Shown here: one piece after another, positions 1 through 7,841 of the stretch
Layout: the number at the start of each line of letters is the position of its first letter
Numbering within the stretch: the stretch's first letter is position 1
NCBI GenBank assembly: GCA_030632865.1
Contig: DAOVTY010000019.1
Span: 1-19,154, forward strand
Reading direction: 5' to 3'
Length of the DNA stretch: 19,154 bases
Source: Bacteroidota bacterium
Lineage (GTDB): Bacteria; Bacteroidota; Bacteroidia; Bacteroidales; Prolixibacteraceae
Program-made: the position numbers and the translations under genes
The notes under the pieces: model-generated
What the model was told of the DNA's origin: nothing
Databases searched by the model: none
The model's input: the letters and a program-made list of their open reading frames with translations, nothing else

Positions 1-60
1 ATCAAAATTAATCATAATTAAAAAAGCCTGATGAAAAACATATTTTTCGATAAATTATTT

Positions 61-86
61 ATGATAACTATCATGCCAGCATGATA
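61..86. promoter_or_regulatory. Overlapping palindromes upstream of the FadL-like gene; possible operator
   Basis: Two perfect inverted repeats share a half-site. Positions 61-74 read ATGATA-AC-TATCAT and positions 69-86 read TATCATGC-CA-GCATGATA, with 8-bp arms. The result is three alternating half-sites ending 54 bp before the chosen start at 141. A weak promoter-like TACTTTTA lies at 108-115, so the palindromes would sit around or just upstream of its -33 region. Symmetric sites of this kind are typical of dimeric helix-turn-helix regulators, but no regulator gene is in the window. The operator role is inference; the symmetry is seen directly. Confidence 0.45.
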
Positions 87-140
87 AACACATTAGCTTT
101 TAAGCGATACTTTTATCGGAAAATAAAAATTAATTATACT

Positions 141-1406
141 ATGAAAAAATTAAATCTTAAAAAAGCACTTTTTGTAATAACGGCCACACTCTTTATTTCT
201 GCACAAACCATGGCCACCGATGGTTATTTTAGTACTGGTTACGGAACCATTAATAAAGGTTTTGCTGGAGCAGGAATTGCTTTCTTTCAGGGATCTTTAA
301 TTAATGGGAACCCAGCTGGAGCTTCTTTCCTCGGGAACAATTATCAATTAGGCGTAAGTTTGTTTAATCCCAATCGCCAGTACACTGTAGCAGGAAATCC
401 ATCAGGGATGGAAGGCACATTTGGTTTAATGCCCGGAACTGTTGAAAGTGAAAGTAACCTTTTTGTAATTCCTTCGATTGGCGCCAACTGGATGCTTGGA
501 GAAAAATCGGCAATTTCGGCTTCCTTGTTCGGAAATGGAGGAATGAATACGGATTACCCAACTGCAACATTTTACGATCCAACATCGGAAACTACTGGAG
601 TTAATATAATGCAAATGTTCGGAAACATTGGCTATTCAATAAAATTGGGAGAAAAACACAGTCTGGGAGCAACTGCTGTTCTGGCTTGGCAATCATTCGA
701 AGCAAAAGGTCTTGCCTCTTTTGCACCTTTTTCTTCAAATCCACAAGCACTCTCGGGGAATGGTGCTGATAGCGGCTTTGGATATGGATTTAAAATTGGT
801 TACTTGGGACAACTAACCGATAATATTTCAATTGGTTTAATGTACCAATCGAAAGTATCGATGGCCAAATTCGACGATTATGCCGGCCTCTTTGCAGAGC
901 AAGGAGATTTTGATATTCCTGCCAGTTGGACTATTGGTTTCTCTTGGGAAATTATTGAGGACTTTACTGTGATGGGTGATGTAAAATCAATTATGTATGG
1001 TGATGTAAAATCAATTGCAAATCCAATGATGCCAAACCTTATGACCAGCCCGCTTGGAACCGATGAGGGAGCAGGTTTTGGTTGGGAAGATATTATGGTG
1101 TACAAAATTGGAGTAAACTATTCTGGTGTTGATTCATGGGATTTCAGAGGGGGTTTCTCAATGGGTAACAATCCGGTGCAGAAATCAGAAGTGATGTTTA
1201 ATATTTTGGCTCCTGGCATTATTCAAAATCAATTGGCTTTAGGTTTATCTAAAGAAGTTGGCAAAAAAGGTAACCAATTCCACCTTGCAATGAATTATGC
1301 ATTTAACAATAGTGTTATTGGTCAAAATCCAATGGATCCTCCATCTGGTCAAACCATTGAAATTGAAATGAATCAGTTTGAATTGGAGCTTGGATTCTCG
1401 TTCTAA
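141..1406 (+). CDS. FadL/OmpP1-type outer-membrane transport protein
   Basis: A 421-aa outer-membrane beta-barrel protein of the FadL/OmpP1/TodX family, which passes hydrophobic compounds such as long-chain fatty acids across the outer membrane. The start at 141 is chosen over the in-frame ATG at 81 because it gives a clean signal peptide (MKKLNLKK, a hydrophobic stretch, then probable cleavage after the A25 of TMA) and because the ATG at 81 lies inside a palindrome. The mature N-terminus, TDGYFSTGYGTINKGFAGAG, is the family's usual opening: the plug-domain start with its G-rich NKGFAGAG. The chain ends in Phe after alternating hydrophobic residues, the usual beta-barrel assembly signal. An 8-residue near-repeat (MGDVKSIM/YGDVKSIA) is visible about two thirds along. 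The substrate cannot be told from sequence. It is probably monocistronic, with a terminator 55 bp downstream. Confidence 0.88.
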   Translation: MKKLNLKKALFVITATLFISAQTMATDGYFSTGYGTINKGFAGAGIAFFQGSLINGNPAGASFLGNNYQLGVSLFNPNRQYTVAGNPSGMEGTFGLMPGTVESESNLFVIPSIGANWMLGEKSAISASLFGNGGMNTDYPTATFYDPTSETTGVNIMQMFGNIGYSIKLGEKHSLGATAVLAWQSFEAKGLASFAPFSSNPQALSGNGADSGFGYGFKIGYLGQLTDNISIGLMYQSKVSMAKFDDYAGLFAEQGDFDIPASWTIGFSWEIIEDFTVMGDVKSIMYGDVKSIANPMMPNLMTSPLGTDEGAGFGWEDIMVYKIGVNYSGVDSWDFRGGFSMGNNPVQKSEVMFNILAPGIIQNQLALGLSKEVGKKGNQFHLAMNYAFNNSVIGQNPMDPPSGQTIEIEMNQFELELGFSF

Positions 1407-1460
1407 TAAAAATATCATTACAAAATAGATACTAAAAAATTTAGCAATAAATTCTTATTT

Positions 1461-1489
1461 AAAGCCTGTGCTGTTGCATGGGCTTTTTT
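1461..1489 (+). terminator. Rho-independent terminator of the FadL-like gene
   Basis: The arms AAAGCCTGTGC (1461-1471) and GCATGGGCTTT (1476-1486) form an 11-bp stem, including two G-U pairs, around a TGTT loop. A T run follows. It lies 54 bp after the stop codon. Confidence 0.75.
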
Positions 1490-1530
1490 ATAGAGATATT
1501 CTGTAGCAGAACAAAAATTGTAGAATTATA

Positions 1531-1567
1531 AAAATGGGCAAATCTGATAATTGGATTTACCCATTTT
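1531..1567. terminator. Symmetric hairpin with A and T flanks, bidirectional terminator type
   Basis: AAAATGGGCAAATC (1531-1544) pairs with 1554-1567 over 14 positions with one C/A mismatch and a 9-nt loop. Because the arms begin with AAAA and end with TTTT, it could stop transcription from either side. It lies just beyond the stop of the possible minus-strand remnant at 1593-1682, so it may be the leftover terminator of that lost gene. Confidence 0.55.
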
Positions 1568-1592
1568 CTATTTTAGATTCATTAGAATTAAG

Positions 1593-1682
1593 TTAATTTT
1601 TCATTTCCATTTCCTGAGCTATTCTGACTACATTGGCTGTATGATTTCCAAGTAGAATAATTGTGAACGCACATTTTTTCAA
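1593..1682 (-). pseudogene. Possible 3' remnant of a lost minus-strand gene
   Basis: Read on the minus strand, 1682 to 1593 gives an open frame of 29 codons with no start, containing LGNHTANVVRIAQEME and ending in TAA. It is bounded upstream by an in-frame TAG (1683-1685). The run is protein-like: a hydrophobic strand, then an Asn turn, then an amphipathic helix. It resembles the C-terminal end of serine hydrolases of the beta-lactamase class C fold, though I recognise this only by general pattern. A terminator-type hairpin follows at 1531-1567. It could be chance, since short open frames are common in AT-rich DNA. Confidence 0.3.
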
Positions 1683-1743
1683 CTACAAATAGAAAATGAA
1701 ATAAAAAATTTCTACCTTCAAAACATAAATTAAACCTAATGTT

Positions 1744-2808
1744 ATGAAATTCAATTACCTATATTTTTTTATTTTTGTTTTCTCTCTCGTTTCATGCAAT
1801 AACTTTTATTCAATAGAAGATTTTTCTTCTGTAGAAAAAATAGATGCTCATTTTCATATTTATAACAAAGCAAGTATTTCGTTTGAGCAGGCCAAAAAGG
1901 ATAACTTTAAACTGTTCTCTGTAAACGTATATCATGGAAATTGCGAGGAAGTTATAGAAAGTAACCAAACTACTAAATCATTAAATTCAAAATTTCCGTC
2001 AGAATTTGGATACGCATCTACTTTTTGTTTGGATGGATGGGATAAGCCGGCTTGGGATAAAAATACTATTTCGTGGATTGATGAAACCATAAAAGATGGT
2101 GCAGTTGCTGTTAAAGTCTGGAAAAATATTGGCATGGAATTCCGTGATAAAGACAGTGTTTTAATAATGATTGACGATCCGCAATTCGATGCTATTTTTA
2201 CTCATTTAAGTAAAAAGGGTATTCCGCTTGTTGGCCATTTGGGCGAGCCTAAAGCTTGCTGGCAGCCAATTGAAGAGATGAAGGCAAATAACAACAAAAA
2301 TTACTTCACAAATAATCCGCAGTACCACATGTATTTGCACCCCGATTATCCATCTTACGAAGAACAAATGGAGGCTCGCGACAGGATGCTGAAAAAAAAT
2401 CCGGAAATAACTTTTATTGGTTGCCACCTTGCTAGTCTCGAGTGGAGTGTGGATGTATTGGCAGATTGGCTAGACCGTTTCCCAAATGCTTCAGTAGATA
2501 TGGCAGCTCGCATGGGAGATTTGTTTTATCAAACACGCGATGACAATAATAAAGTGTATGATTTTTTTATAAAATACCAAGACAGAATACTTTACGGAAC
2601 TGATATAGGTGAAAGTGGTGGTGAAAATAAAGAATCATTTCATAAACGAATGCACGAAACGTGGTTACGCGATTGGGAATATTTGGTAACTGATAATAAA
2701 ATGACAAGCCATTTAATTGATGGTGAATTTAGTGGATTGAAACTTCCGAAAGAAGTAGTTGATAAAATTTATGCTGAAAATTTTAAAAAATGGTATAAAA
2801 TATTTTGA
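1744..2808 (+). CDS. Lipoprotein amidohydrolase (amidohydrolase 2 family)
   Basis: A 354-aa metal-dependent hydrolase of the amidohydrolase superfamily (PF04909-like TIM barrel). The N-terminus is a lipoprotein signal: a hydrophobic stretch, then LVSC with Cys18 as the lipid-modified residue, so the enzyme is probably membrane-anchored in the periplasm or outer envelope. Metal-site motifs appear in the expected order: HFH (His36, His38) after the first strand, GHLGEP, GCHLAS, and YGTDIG with the late catalytic Asp. The family includes decarboxylases and hydrolases acting on carboxylated aromatics, lactones and amides; the substrate here is unknown. It stands alone between a gap and a bidirectional terminator, convergent with the peptidase gene. 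The start follows directly from the lipoprotein signal. Confidence 0.8.
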   Translation: MKFNYLYFFIFVFSLVSCNNFYSIEDFSSVEKIDAHFHIYNKASISFEQAKKDNFKLFSVNVYHGNCEEVIESNQTTKSLNSKFPSEFGYASTFCLDGWDKPAWDKNTISWIDETIKDGAVAVKVWKNIGMEFRDKDSVLIMIDDPQFDAIFTHLSKKGIPLVGHLGEPKACWQPIEEMKANNNKNYFTNNPQYHMYLHPDYPSYEEQMEARDRMLKKNPEITFIGCHLASLEWSVDVLADWLDRFPNASVDMAARMGDLFYQTRDDNNKVYDFFIKYQDRILYGTDIGESGGENKESFHKRMHETWLRDWEYLVTDNKMTSHLIDGEFSGLKLPKEVVDKIYAENFKKWYKIF

Positions 2809-2813
2809 GCAAA

Positions 2814-2852
2814 AAAAATGATGGTATCAATTTAATCGATACCATCATTTTT
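2814..2852. terminator. Bidirectional terminator between convergent genes
   Basis: A perfect 15-bp inverted repeat (2814-2828 with 2838-2852) has a 9-nt loop, an A run on the left and a T run on the right. It lies 6 bp after the amidohydrolase stop and 24 bp after the peptidase stop on the other strand, so it can end both transcripts. Confidence 0.85.
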
Positions 2853-2875
2853 AACTGTTGCCGACAATATAAAAC

Positions 2876-4966
2876 TTAATTCAATTCACTTCTTTCTAAA
2901 AGTGCATCAACAGTTGGTTCCTGTCCTCTAAAACGTTTATATAAAATCATCGGATGTTCGGTTCCTCCTTTTTCCAGAATATTTTCGCGGAAAGAAGCGG
3001 CAACTTCTTTATTAAATATACCCTTTTCTTTAAACAAACTAAAAGCATCTGCATCTAAAACTTCAGCCCATTTGTAACCATAATAACCGGCAGCGTAACC
3101 TCCTGCAAACAAATGTCCGAATTGGGTACTCATACACGATTCTTTAATCGACGGAAAGATCTGTGTTTTCTTCCAAGCATTTTCTTCAAAAGCTTTTACT
3201 TCGCCATTGTATGGTTTTTCTAAAGTATGCCAGGCCATGTCTAGATAACCAAAACTAAGCTGACGAATAGAAAGATAACCGGCAAGGTAATTTTGCGAAT
3301 CAATAATTTTTTGAACTAACTCAGCCGGAATTTTTTCGCCTGTTTTATAGTGAACTGCAAAACGGTCGAGAAACTCTTTTTCAACTGCCCAGTTTTCCAT
3401 AATTTGCGAAGGCAGCTCAACAAAGTCGCGATAAACACTTGTGCCAGACAAGCTTGAATATGTCGAATTTGCCAACATTCCATGTAGGGCATGACCAAAC
3501 TCGTGCAAGAAAGTTTCCACTTCGGAGAATGTTAGAAGTGCAGGTTTTGTTTCTGTGGGGCGTGTAAAATTCATTACAATTGTAACGTGAGGCCTCGAAT
3601 CTACACCATTTTCTTTCCACTGGCTTTTAAAATCATTCATCCAGGCTCCGCCACGTTTACTTGGGCGCGGATGAAAGTCGGTATAAAAAACTGACAAGAA
3701 TGTACCATCAGCGTCAAAAACTTCATATGCGGTAACTTCGCTATTATAAACAGGTATATTTTTGTTTGTCTTAAATTCTATTCCATATAATTCTGTTGCT
3801 AAACCAAAAACTCCGTCCACAACATTACTCAATTCAAGATAAGGTTTTAGCATTTCGTCATTCAAATCGAATTTTTCAACCTTTAGTTTTTCGCTGTAAT
3901 AACTCCAGTCCCACGGCATAATTTCTCCGGTAAAACCACTTTTATTTGCAAACTCCTGAATTTCTGCTTTTTCCTTTTTTGCAACATTAAAAGAGGCTTC
4001 GTACAAATCATCTAAAAGCGTATAAACTCCTTTGGTATTCATTGCCATTTGGCGCTCTAAAACATAGTCGGCATAATTTTTATAACCCAATAAAATAGCT
4101 TGTTCCAGTCGTAATTCAGTAATCCGTTTTACATTTTTCTGGTTGTCAAACTCATTGCCTTTAAACGATTTTGAACCGTATGCTAAATATAACTCTTTAC
4201 GCAGTTCGCGATTATCGGCATATTTTAAGAATGGCAAATAACTTGGCATTGTAATATCAAAAACCCAACCCTCTTTTTCTTTCAATTTTGCTTTTCCGGC
4301 AGCTGCTTCCAAAACACCTTCTGGTAAGCCAGCCAATTTTGATTTATCGGTAATTTGGAGATCGTAATTGTTGGTCTCTTTAAGTACATTTTCGCCAAAA
4401 GTTAAAGTGAGTTTTGACATTTCAGTGCTAATTTCACGAAATTTATCTTTTTGTTCCTCGGTTAAATTTGCACCCTGACGAACAAAGCCTACGTAACTAT
4501 TTTCGAGTAAAGTCTGTTGTTCAACTGTTAGGTTTAGCTTCTTTTTTTGAGCATAAATAACTTTTATCTTTTCAAAAAGAATAGGATTTAAAGTTATGTC
4601 GTTTTGAAATTTAGTGAGTTTTGGCGAAATTTCCTGAGCAATTTTTTGTAGTTCGTCATTGGTTTCAGAACTCAGCAAATTAAAAAATATACCTGCAGTT
4701 CGGCTTAATAGTCTTCCGGCTTTTTCTGTTGCCAGAATTGTATTTTCGAAAGTTGGTTGAGCCTGATTTTCTAAAATAGCTTTTATTTCTGCCTCGCCAT
4801 CTTGTATCGATTTATTAAATGCCGGTAAAAAATGTTCATTCTCAATTTTATCGAAAGGCGCTGCATCGTGTGGTGTTTTAAAATCACCCAACAATGGATT
4901 ATCTTGTGCGTTTACCATTCCTAAATTCATTAAAAAAATTATTACTAAAATGTGTACTTTTTTCAT
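2876..4966 (-). CDS. dcp: Exported M3-family zinc metallopeptidase (peptidyl-dipeptidase Dcp-like)
   Basis: A 696-aa thimet-oligopeptidase-like enzyme of family M3, which cleaves short peptides, Dcp types removing C-terminal dipeptides. The zinc site is clear: HEFGH at residues 488-492 and the third ligand Glu517 in VELPSQ. Downstream residues around HLFAGGYAAGYYGYKW match the conserved substrate-binding C-terminal part. Length fits Dcp/OpdA (about 680-710). The start at 4966 is chosen because it gives a signal peptide (MKKVHILVII... ending VNAQ), and because the in-frame ATG at 4996 lies inside a promoter-like element. E. coli Dcp is cytoplasmic; the signal peptide suggests a periplasmic, nutritional role in this organism. 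It is transcribed alone. Confidence 0.88.
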   Translation of the reverse strand: MKKVHILVIIFLMNLGMVNAQDNPLLGDFKTPHDAAPFDKIENEHFLPAFNKSIQDGEAEIKAILENQAQPTFENTILATEKAGRLLSRTAGIFFNLLSSETNDELQKIAQEISPKLTKFQNDITLNPILFEKIKVIYAQKKKLNLTVEQQTLLENSYVGFVRQGANLTEEQKDKFREISTEMSKLTLTFGENVLKETNNYDLQITDKSKLAGLPEGVLEAAAGKAKLKEKEGWVFDITMPSYLPFLKYADNRELRKELYLAYGSKSFKGNEFDNQKNVKRITELRLEQAILLGYKNYADYVLERQMAMNTKGVYTLLDDLYEASFNVAKKEKAEIQEFANKSGFTGEIMPWDWSYYSEKLKVEKFDLNDEMLKPYLELSNVVDGVFGLATELYGIEFKTNKNIPVYNSEVTAYEVFDADGTFLSVFYTDFHPRPSKRGGAWMNDFKSQWKENGVDSRPHVTIVMNFTRPTETKPALLTFSEVETFLHEFGHALHGMLANSTYSSLSGTSVYRDFVELPSQIMENWAVEKEFLDRFAVHYKTGEKIPAELVQKIIDSQNYLAGYLSIRQLSFGYLDMAWHTLEKPYNGEVKAFEENAWKKTQIFPSIKESCMSTQFGHLFAGGYAAGYYGYKWAEVLDADAFSLFKEKGIFNKEVAASFRENILEKGGTEHPMILYKRFRGQEPTVDALLERSELN

Positions 4967-4993
4967 ATTTAAATTATTTGTATTAATCTGAAG

Positions 4994-5025
4994 CATACGT
5001 ATCAGAAAGATTTATTTATTACAAA
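4994..5025 (-). promoter_or_regulatory. Promoter candidate for the M3 peptidase gene
   Basis: On the minus strand, TTTG (5025-5022), a 20-bp spacer and TACGTATG (5001-4994) resemble the Bacteroidetes TTTG/TAnnTTTG promoter with one mismatch in the -7 box. Transcription would begin near 4989, about 23 nt before the chosen start. That supports 4966 as the start and excludes the in-frame ATG at 4996. Confidence 0.4.
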
Positions 5026-5090
5026 ACCTGTGATTTTTTGTTCATGAAAAATATAAAATTTTGCAACTACTTAGTACTTGAGAAATTTTA

Positions 5091-5180
5091 TGAGCCACAG
5101 ATTTAATTGGTAATCTGTTGTATATTTCTGTTTTTAAATCTCTTAATAATTATCTCTTAGTGTTTTCTAGTCTTTGTGTC
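5091..5180. repeat. Decayed intergenic repeat-like sequence
   Basis: On the plus strand this tract runs from GAGCCACAGATTT through a CTTAGTG block to CTTTGTGTC. I recall similar word sets (CCACAGATTT, CTTAGTG, CTTTGTGTC) in degenerate intergenic repeats of many Bacteroidota genomes. No second copy is in the window to prove it. A 7-bp hairpin, ACAGATT/AATCTGT (5097-5118), lies in it. The last codons and stop of the flavin reductase gene fall inside it. Confidence 0.35.
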
Positions 5181-5756
5181 GAGCTTTTTCTTCTTTTTCT
5201 TCTCAACCGACCAACCAAATTTTCCTATTATATCGCCCATTCCAAAATAATGCCCATGGCTGTAAACCAGCGGATTAGCTTTCGAAAAACTAAATGCGCC
5301 ATCCTTATTCAAATATTTATCGTCAACCGAAACGCCAACCACTTCTGAAATAAACATGTGGTGTGAGCCAAGTTCTACAATGTCTTTTACTTTGCACTCG
5401 ATATTAACCGGAGACTCTTCTATAATTGGTGCTTTTACAATTTTTGCAGGTGCCGGTGTCAGGTTCATCTCCTTCCATTTATCGTATTTTTTGCCCGACC
5501 TACAACCGCACCAATCTGTTGCTTTGGCAAGTTTCTCGGTGGTGAGATTAATTACATACTCACCAGTGCGTTTAATAATATCGTACGAATGTCGTCCTGG
5601 GCGGACTGATATATAACACATTGGTGGATCGCTGTTAATTGTTCCTGTCCACGCAATTGTAATTATATTATACTCTTCGGGGTTTTCTCCACAACTCACC
5701 ATTACTGCAGGCAGTGGGTAAATAATTGTTCCGGGTTTCCAATAAGTTCTAGCCAT
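5157..5756 (-). CDS. Flavin reductase family protein (FMN-binding split barrel)
   Basis: A 199-aa protein of the DIM6/NTAB flavin reductase-like family, which binds FMN in a split beta-barrel and typically passes electrons from NAD(P)H to free flavin or to partner enzymes. Family signs are the opening KPGTIIYPLPAVMVSCG, the central TINSDPPMCYISVRPGRHS (phosphate and flavin contact region), the NLTTEKLA segment, and the late HYFGMGDIIGKFGWS. The start at 5756 (MARTYWKPG) fits the family better than the ATG 15 codons upstream. The C-terminus is odd: after GWSVE comes a run of six Lys and then LDTKTRKH, the last part encoded by an intergenic-repeat-like sequence. It lies 139 bp downstream of ispG on the same strand and could be co-transcribed. 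The physiological partner is unknown. Confidence 0.82.
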   Translation of the reverse strand: MARTYWKPGTIIYPLPAVMVSCGENPEEYNIITIAWTGTINSDPPMCYISVRPGRHSYDIIKRTGEYVINLTTEKLAKATDWCGCRSGKKYDKWKEMNLTPAPAKIVKAPIIEESPVNIECKVKDIVELGSHHMFISEVVGVSVDDKYLNKDGAFSFSKANPLVYSHGHYFGMGDIIGKFGWSVEKKKKKKLDTKTRKH

Positions 5757-5895
5757 AATATTATTTTTATTTACGATTTGGGAAATTACTCCAAATATCA
5801 ATTAAATATTGAAGAAGATAAATAAAAATATATAGATTATTTAGACGGTAGATTTTGAACCTGACAGTTGACTGAATATAAAGACTAATAATAAA

Positions 5896-7752
5896 TTATT
5901 CCGGGTCTTTCCAATCGCCATTTTCACGAATTAGTTGTTCTAATTCTTCCACCGCATTTTCGCGAAGAATATGTCTTTTTATAGGTTTCAAGCCTTTATA
6001 CAAACTTACTTTATCGGTTCCTGTTCCTACAAATCCGTAGTCAACATCGCCCATTTCTCCCGGACCATTAACCACACATCCCATAATTCCTATTTTTAAA
6101 TGATCGAGGTGTTTAAAGTGCTCTTTAACTTCAAGTGTAGTTTCGTGTAAGTCGAAAAGTGTTCGGCCACAGCCCGGACAAGATATAAATTCGGTTTTTG
6201 AAACTCGCATTCTGCTTGCTTGCAAAATTCCGAAACCTAAATCTTTTAGCTCGGTAAATGTTATATTTTCGCTATCGTTAGAGATGCAAATTCCATCGCC
6301 ATAACCATCAATAAACAGTCCGCCTAAATCTGCCGAAGCCTTTATCTGAAGATCTTCTAAAAGAGACTCTTTGTATCTGCGATAAATAATAACCGGAACT
6401 TTCCATATGTGAGTGTCAAGTGTCATAAAGAATGCACGTAACTCAGCCATCGGATTTTTATTGAAACTTTCAAGAATCAATACCGTTTTCCGGGTTTGTT
6501 TTAGTTTGGTAATAATTTCGGGGTGCATATCCATAAATTTATCGAACTCTTGTTTATTCGTTCGGATAAATTTTAATCGCCCCCAACGTGTACTTTCAAA
6601 TAAGTACTCTTCGAGAGACATTATAGGATATTCCTCTCCGTTAATATCCAAAATTACATCATCAGAAATAAAATAATCAGGAATTAATTTTCCTCGAATT
6701 GGAATCATTTCGCGCAGGCTATGTTCTCCCAAATCGGCAACTACAATCGGTAATTGTTTGTCGCCCATATTTAATACGGGGCGGGTTGAACGTCGCTCGT
6801 ATTCAAATGGATTGGTTTGTGCAACTAACGGCGCAGATATTGGCTCGTGAAATTCGTAACTTTTAAAATGGTTTACAAGTTTTTGTGCAACCGGAATCTC
6901 TTTAATAGGTCTTTCTGTTAAAGAAATTCGAATTGTATCACCAATTCCGTCTGCTAATAATGCTCCAATTCCAACAGCCGATTTAATACGACCATCTTCT
7001 CCTTCGCCAGCTTCAGTAACTCCCAAATGAAATGGAAATTCCATGCCTTCCAAACGCATTTTATAATTAAGTAAACGAGTTGTGTAAACCATTACGCGAG
7101 TATTACTCGATTTAATAGATACAATAACATCATTAAAATCAACCTTCTTGCAAATACGTAAAAACTCCATTACAGATTCTGCAATTCCAGAGGGAGTATT
7201 TCCAAACTGACTCATAATTCGGTCTGAAAGTGAACCGTGATTTGCTCCTATTCTTAACGCCGTCTTGGTTTTTTTAAGCATTTTCAAAAAAGGAATAAAT
7301 TGCTCCTCAATTTTCACTAATTCAGCTTTGTATTCATTTTCAGTGTAAACTTTATTTTGAAACTTGGCTCTTTTGTCGTAGAAATTTCCCGGGTTAATTC
7401 GGATTTTAGAGATACTTTGTGCTGCAATTTCTGCAAGTTTCGGATTGAAATGAATATCAGCAATCAGCGGAGTATCGTACCCACGCGATACTAATTCCTT
7501 TTTAATATTTTTTAGGTTTTCTGCATCGTGAATTCCCTTAACAGTAACCCGAACATATTCTGCCCCGGTAAGAATTACGCGCTCTAACTGGTCAACTGTT
7601 GCATCGGTATCCTTAGAGTCGGTATCGGTCATTGTTTGAATACGAACCGAGTTGTTTCCACCAACTGGAACACCGCCAATATTTACTTCGTACGTTTCTT
7701 GCCTTTCGTACTTGGTTAAATCCTTTATGTAATTGAAACGAAGATCTTTCAT
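5896..7752 (-). CDS. ispG: (E)-4-hydroxy-3-methylbut-2-enyl-diphosphate synthase, long form
   Basis: A 618-aa IspG (GcpE), the [4Fe-4S] enzyme that reductively opens MEcPP to HMBPP in the MEP isoprenoid pathway, in the cytosol. Residues 20-300 form the TIM barrel (VRIQTMTDTDSKD, IADIHFNPKLA, RINPGN, GANHGSLS, HLGVTEAGEG). Residues 300-510 are the extra domain found in the large form of plants, Chlamydiae and Bacteroidota; E. coli IspG has only about 370 aa. The C-terminal iron-sulfur domain has CPGCGRT (Cys525, Cys528) and GCVVNGPGE (Cys559, Glu566), matching the cluster ligands. All key residues are present. It is divergent from gldA with a compact shared promoter region. Confidence 0.96.
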   Translation of the reverse strand: MKDLRFNYIKDLTKYERQETYEVNIGGVPVGGNNSVRIQTMTDTDSKDTDATVDQLERVILTGAEYVRVTVKGIHDAENLKNIKKELVSRGYDTPLIADIHFNPKLAEIAAQSISKIRINPGNFYDKRAKFQNKVYTENEYKAELVKIEEQFIPFLKMLKKTKTALRIGANHGSLSDRIMSQFGNTPSGIAESVMEFLRICKKVDFNDVIVSIKSSNTRVMVYTTRLLNYKMRLEGMEFPFHLGVTEAGEGEDGRIKSAVGIGALLADGIGDTIRISLTERPIKEIPVAQKLVNHFKSYEFHEPISAPLVAQTNPFEYERRSTRPVLNMGDKQLPIVVADLGEHSLREMIPIRGKLIPDYFISDDVILDINGEEYPIMSLEEYLFESTRWGRLKFIRTNKQEFDKFMDMHPEIITKLKQTRKTVLILESFNKNPMAELRAFFMTLDTHIWKVPVIIYRRYKESLLEDLQIKASADLGGLFIDGYGDGICISNDSENITFTELKDLGFGILQASRMRVSKTEFISCPGCGRTLFDLHETTLEVKEHFKHLDHLKIGIMGCVVNGPGEMGDVDYGFVGTGTDKVSLYKGLKPIKRHILRENAVEELEQLIRENGDWKDPE

Positions 7753-7777
7753 TGAATTATTCTATTTTACTGAAATG

Positions 7778-7785
7778 CAAATTTA
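7778..7785 (-). promoter_or_regulatory. -7 element of the ispG promoter
   Basis: The minus strand reads TAAATTTG (7785-7778), a full match to the Bacteroidetes TAnnTTTG box, 25 bp before the ispG start. The -33 region about 18 bp further upstream is T-rich but has no clear TTTG. Confidence 0.5.
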
Positions 7786-7794
7786 AACTAATGC

Positions 7795-7824
7795 TTTCAA
7801 TATAAAAAGAATAGACTATTTTTG
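7795..7824 (+). promoter_or_regulatory. Promoter candidate for gldA
   Basis: TATTTTTG at 7817-7824 is a full match to TAnnTTTG. A partial -33 element, TTTC (7795-7798), precedes it with an 18-bp spacer. The predicted transcript would have a leader of about 13 nt. Together with the ispG element it makes a compact divergent promoter within 89 bp. Confidence 0.5.
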
Positions 7825-7841
7825 TTTTCATTTATAATTGT

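Larger units (their letters stand above)
1407..1743. other. 337-bp gene-free stretch
   Basis: It holds a terminator for the upstream gene (1461-1489), a second strong symmetric hairpin (1531-1567), and a possible minus-strand coding remnant (1593-1682). The last 60 bp are an AT-rich leader for the amidohydrolase. A weak TACCTTCA, resembling the Bacteroidetes -7 element, lies at about 1712-1719, without a convincing -33 partner. No RNA gene is seen. Confidence 0.6.

Noticed and set aside
5118..5616. Plus-strand open frames over the flavin reductase gene
   Set aside because: They lie antisense to a well-recognised protein, and their translations show no domain pattern.
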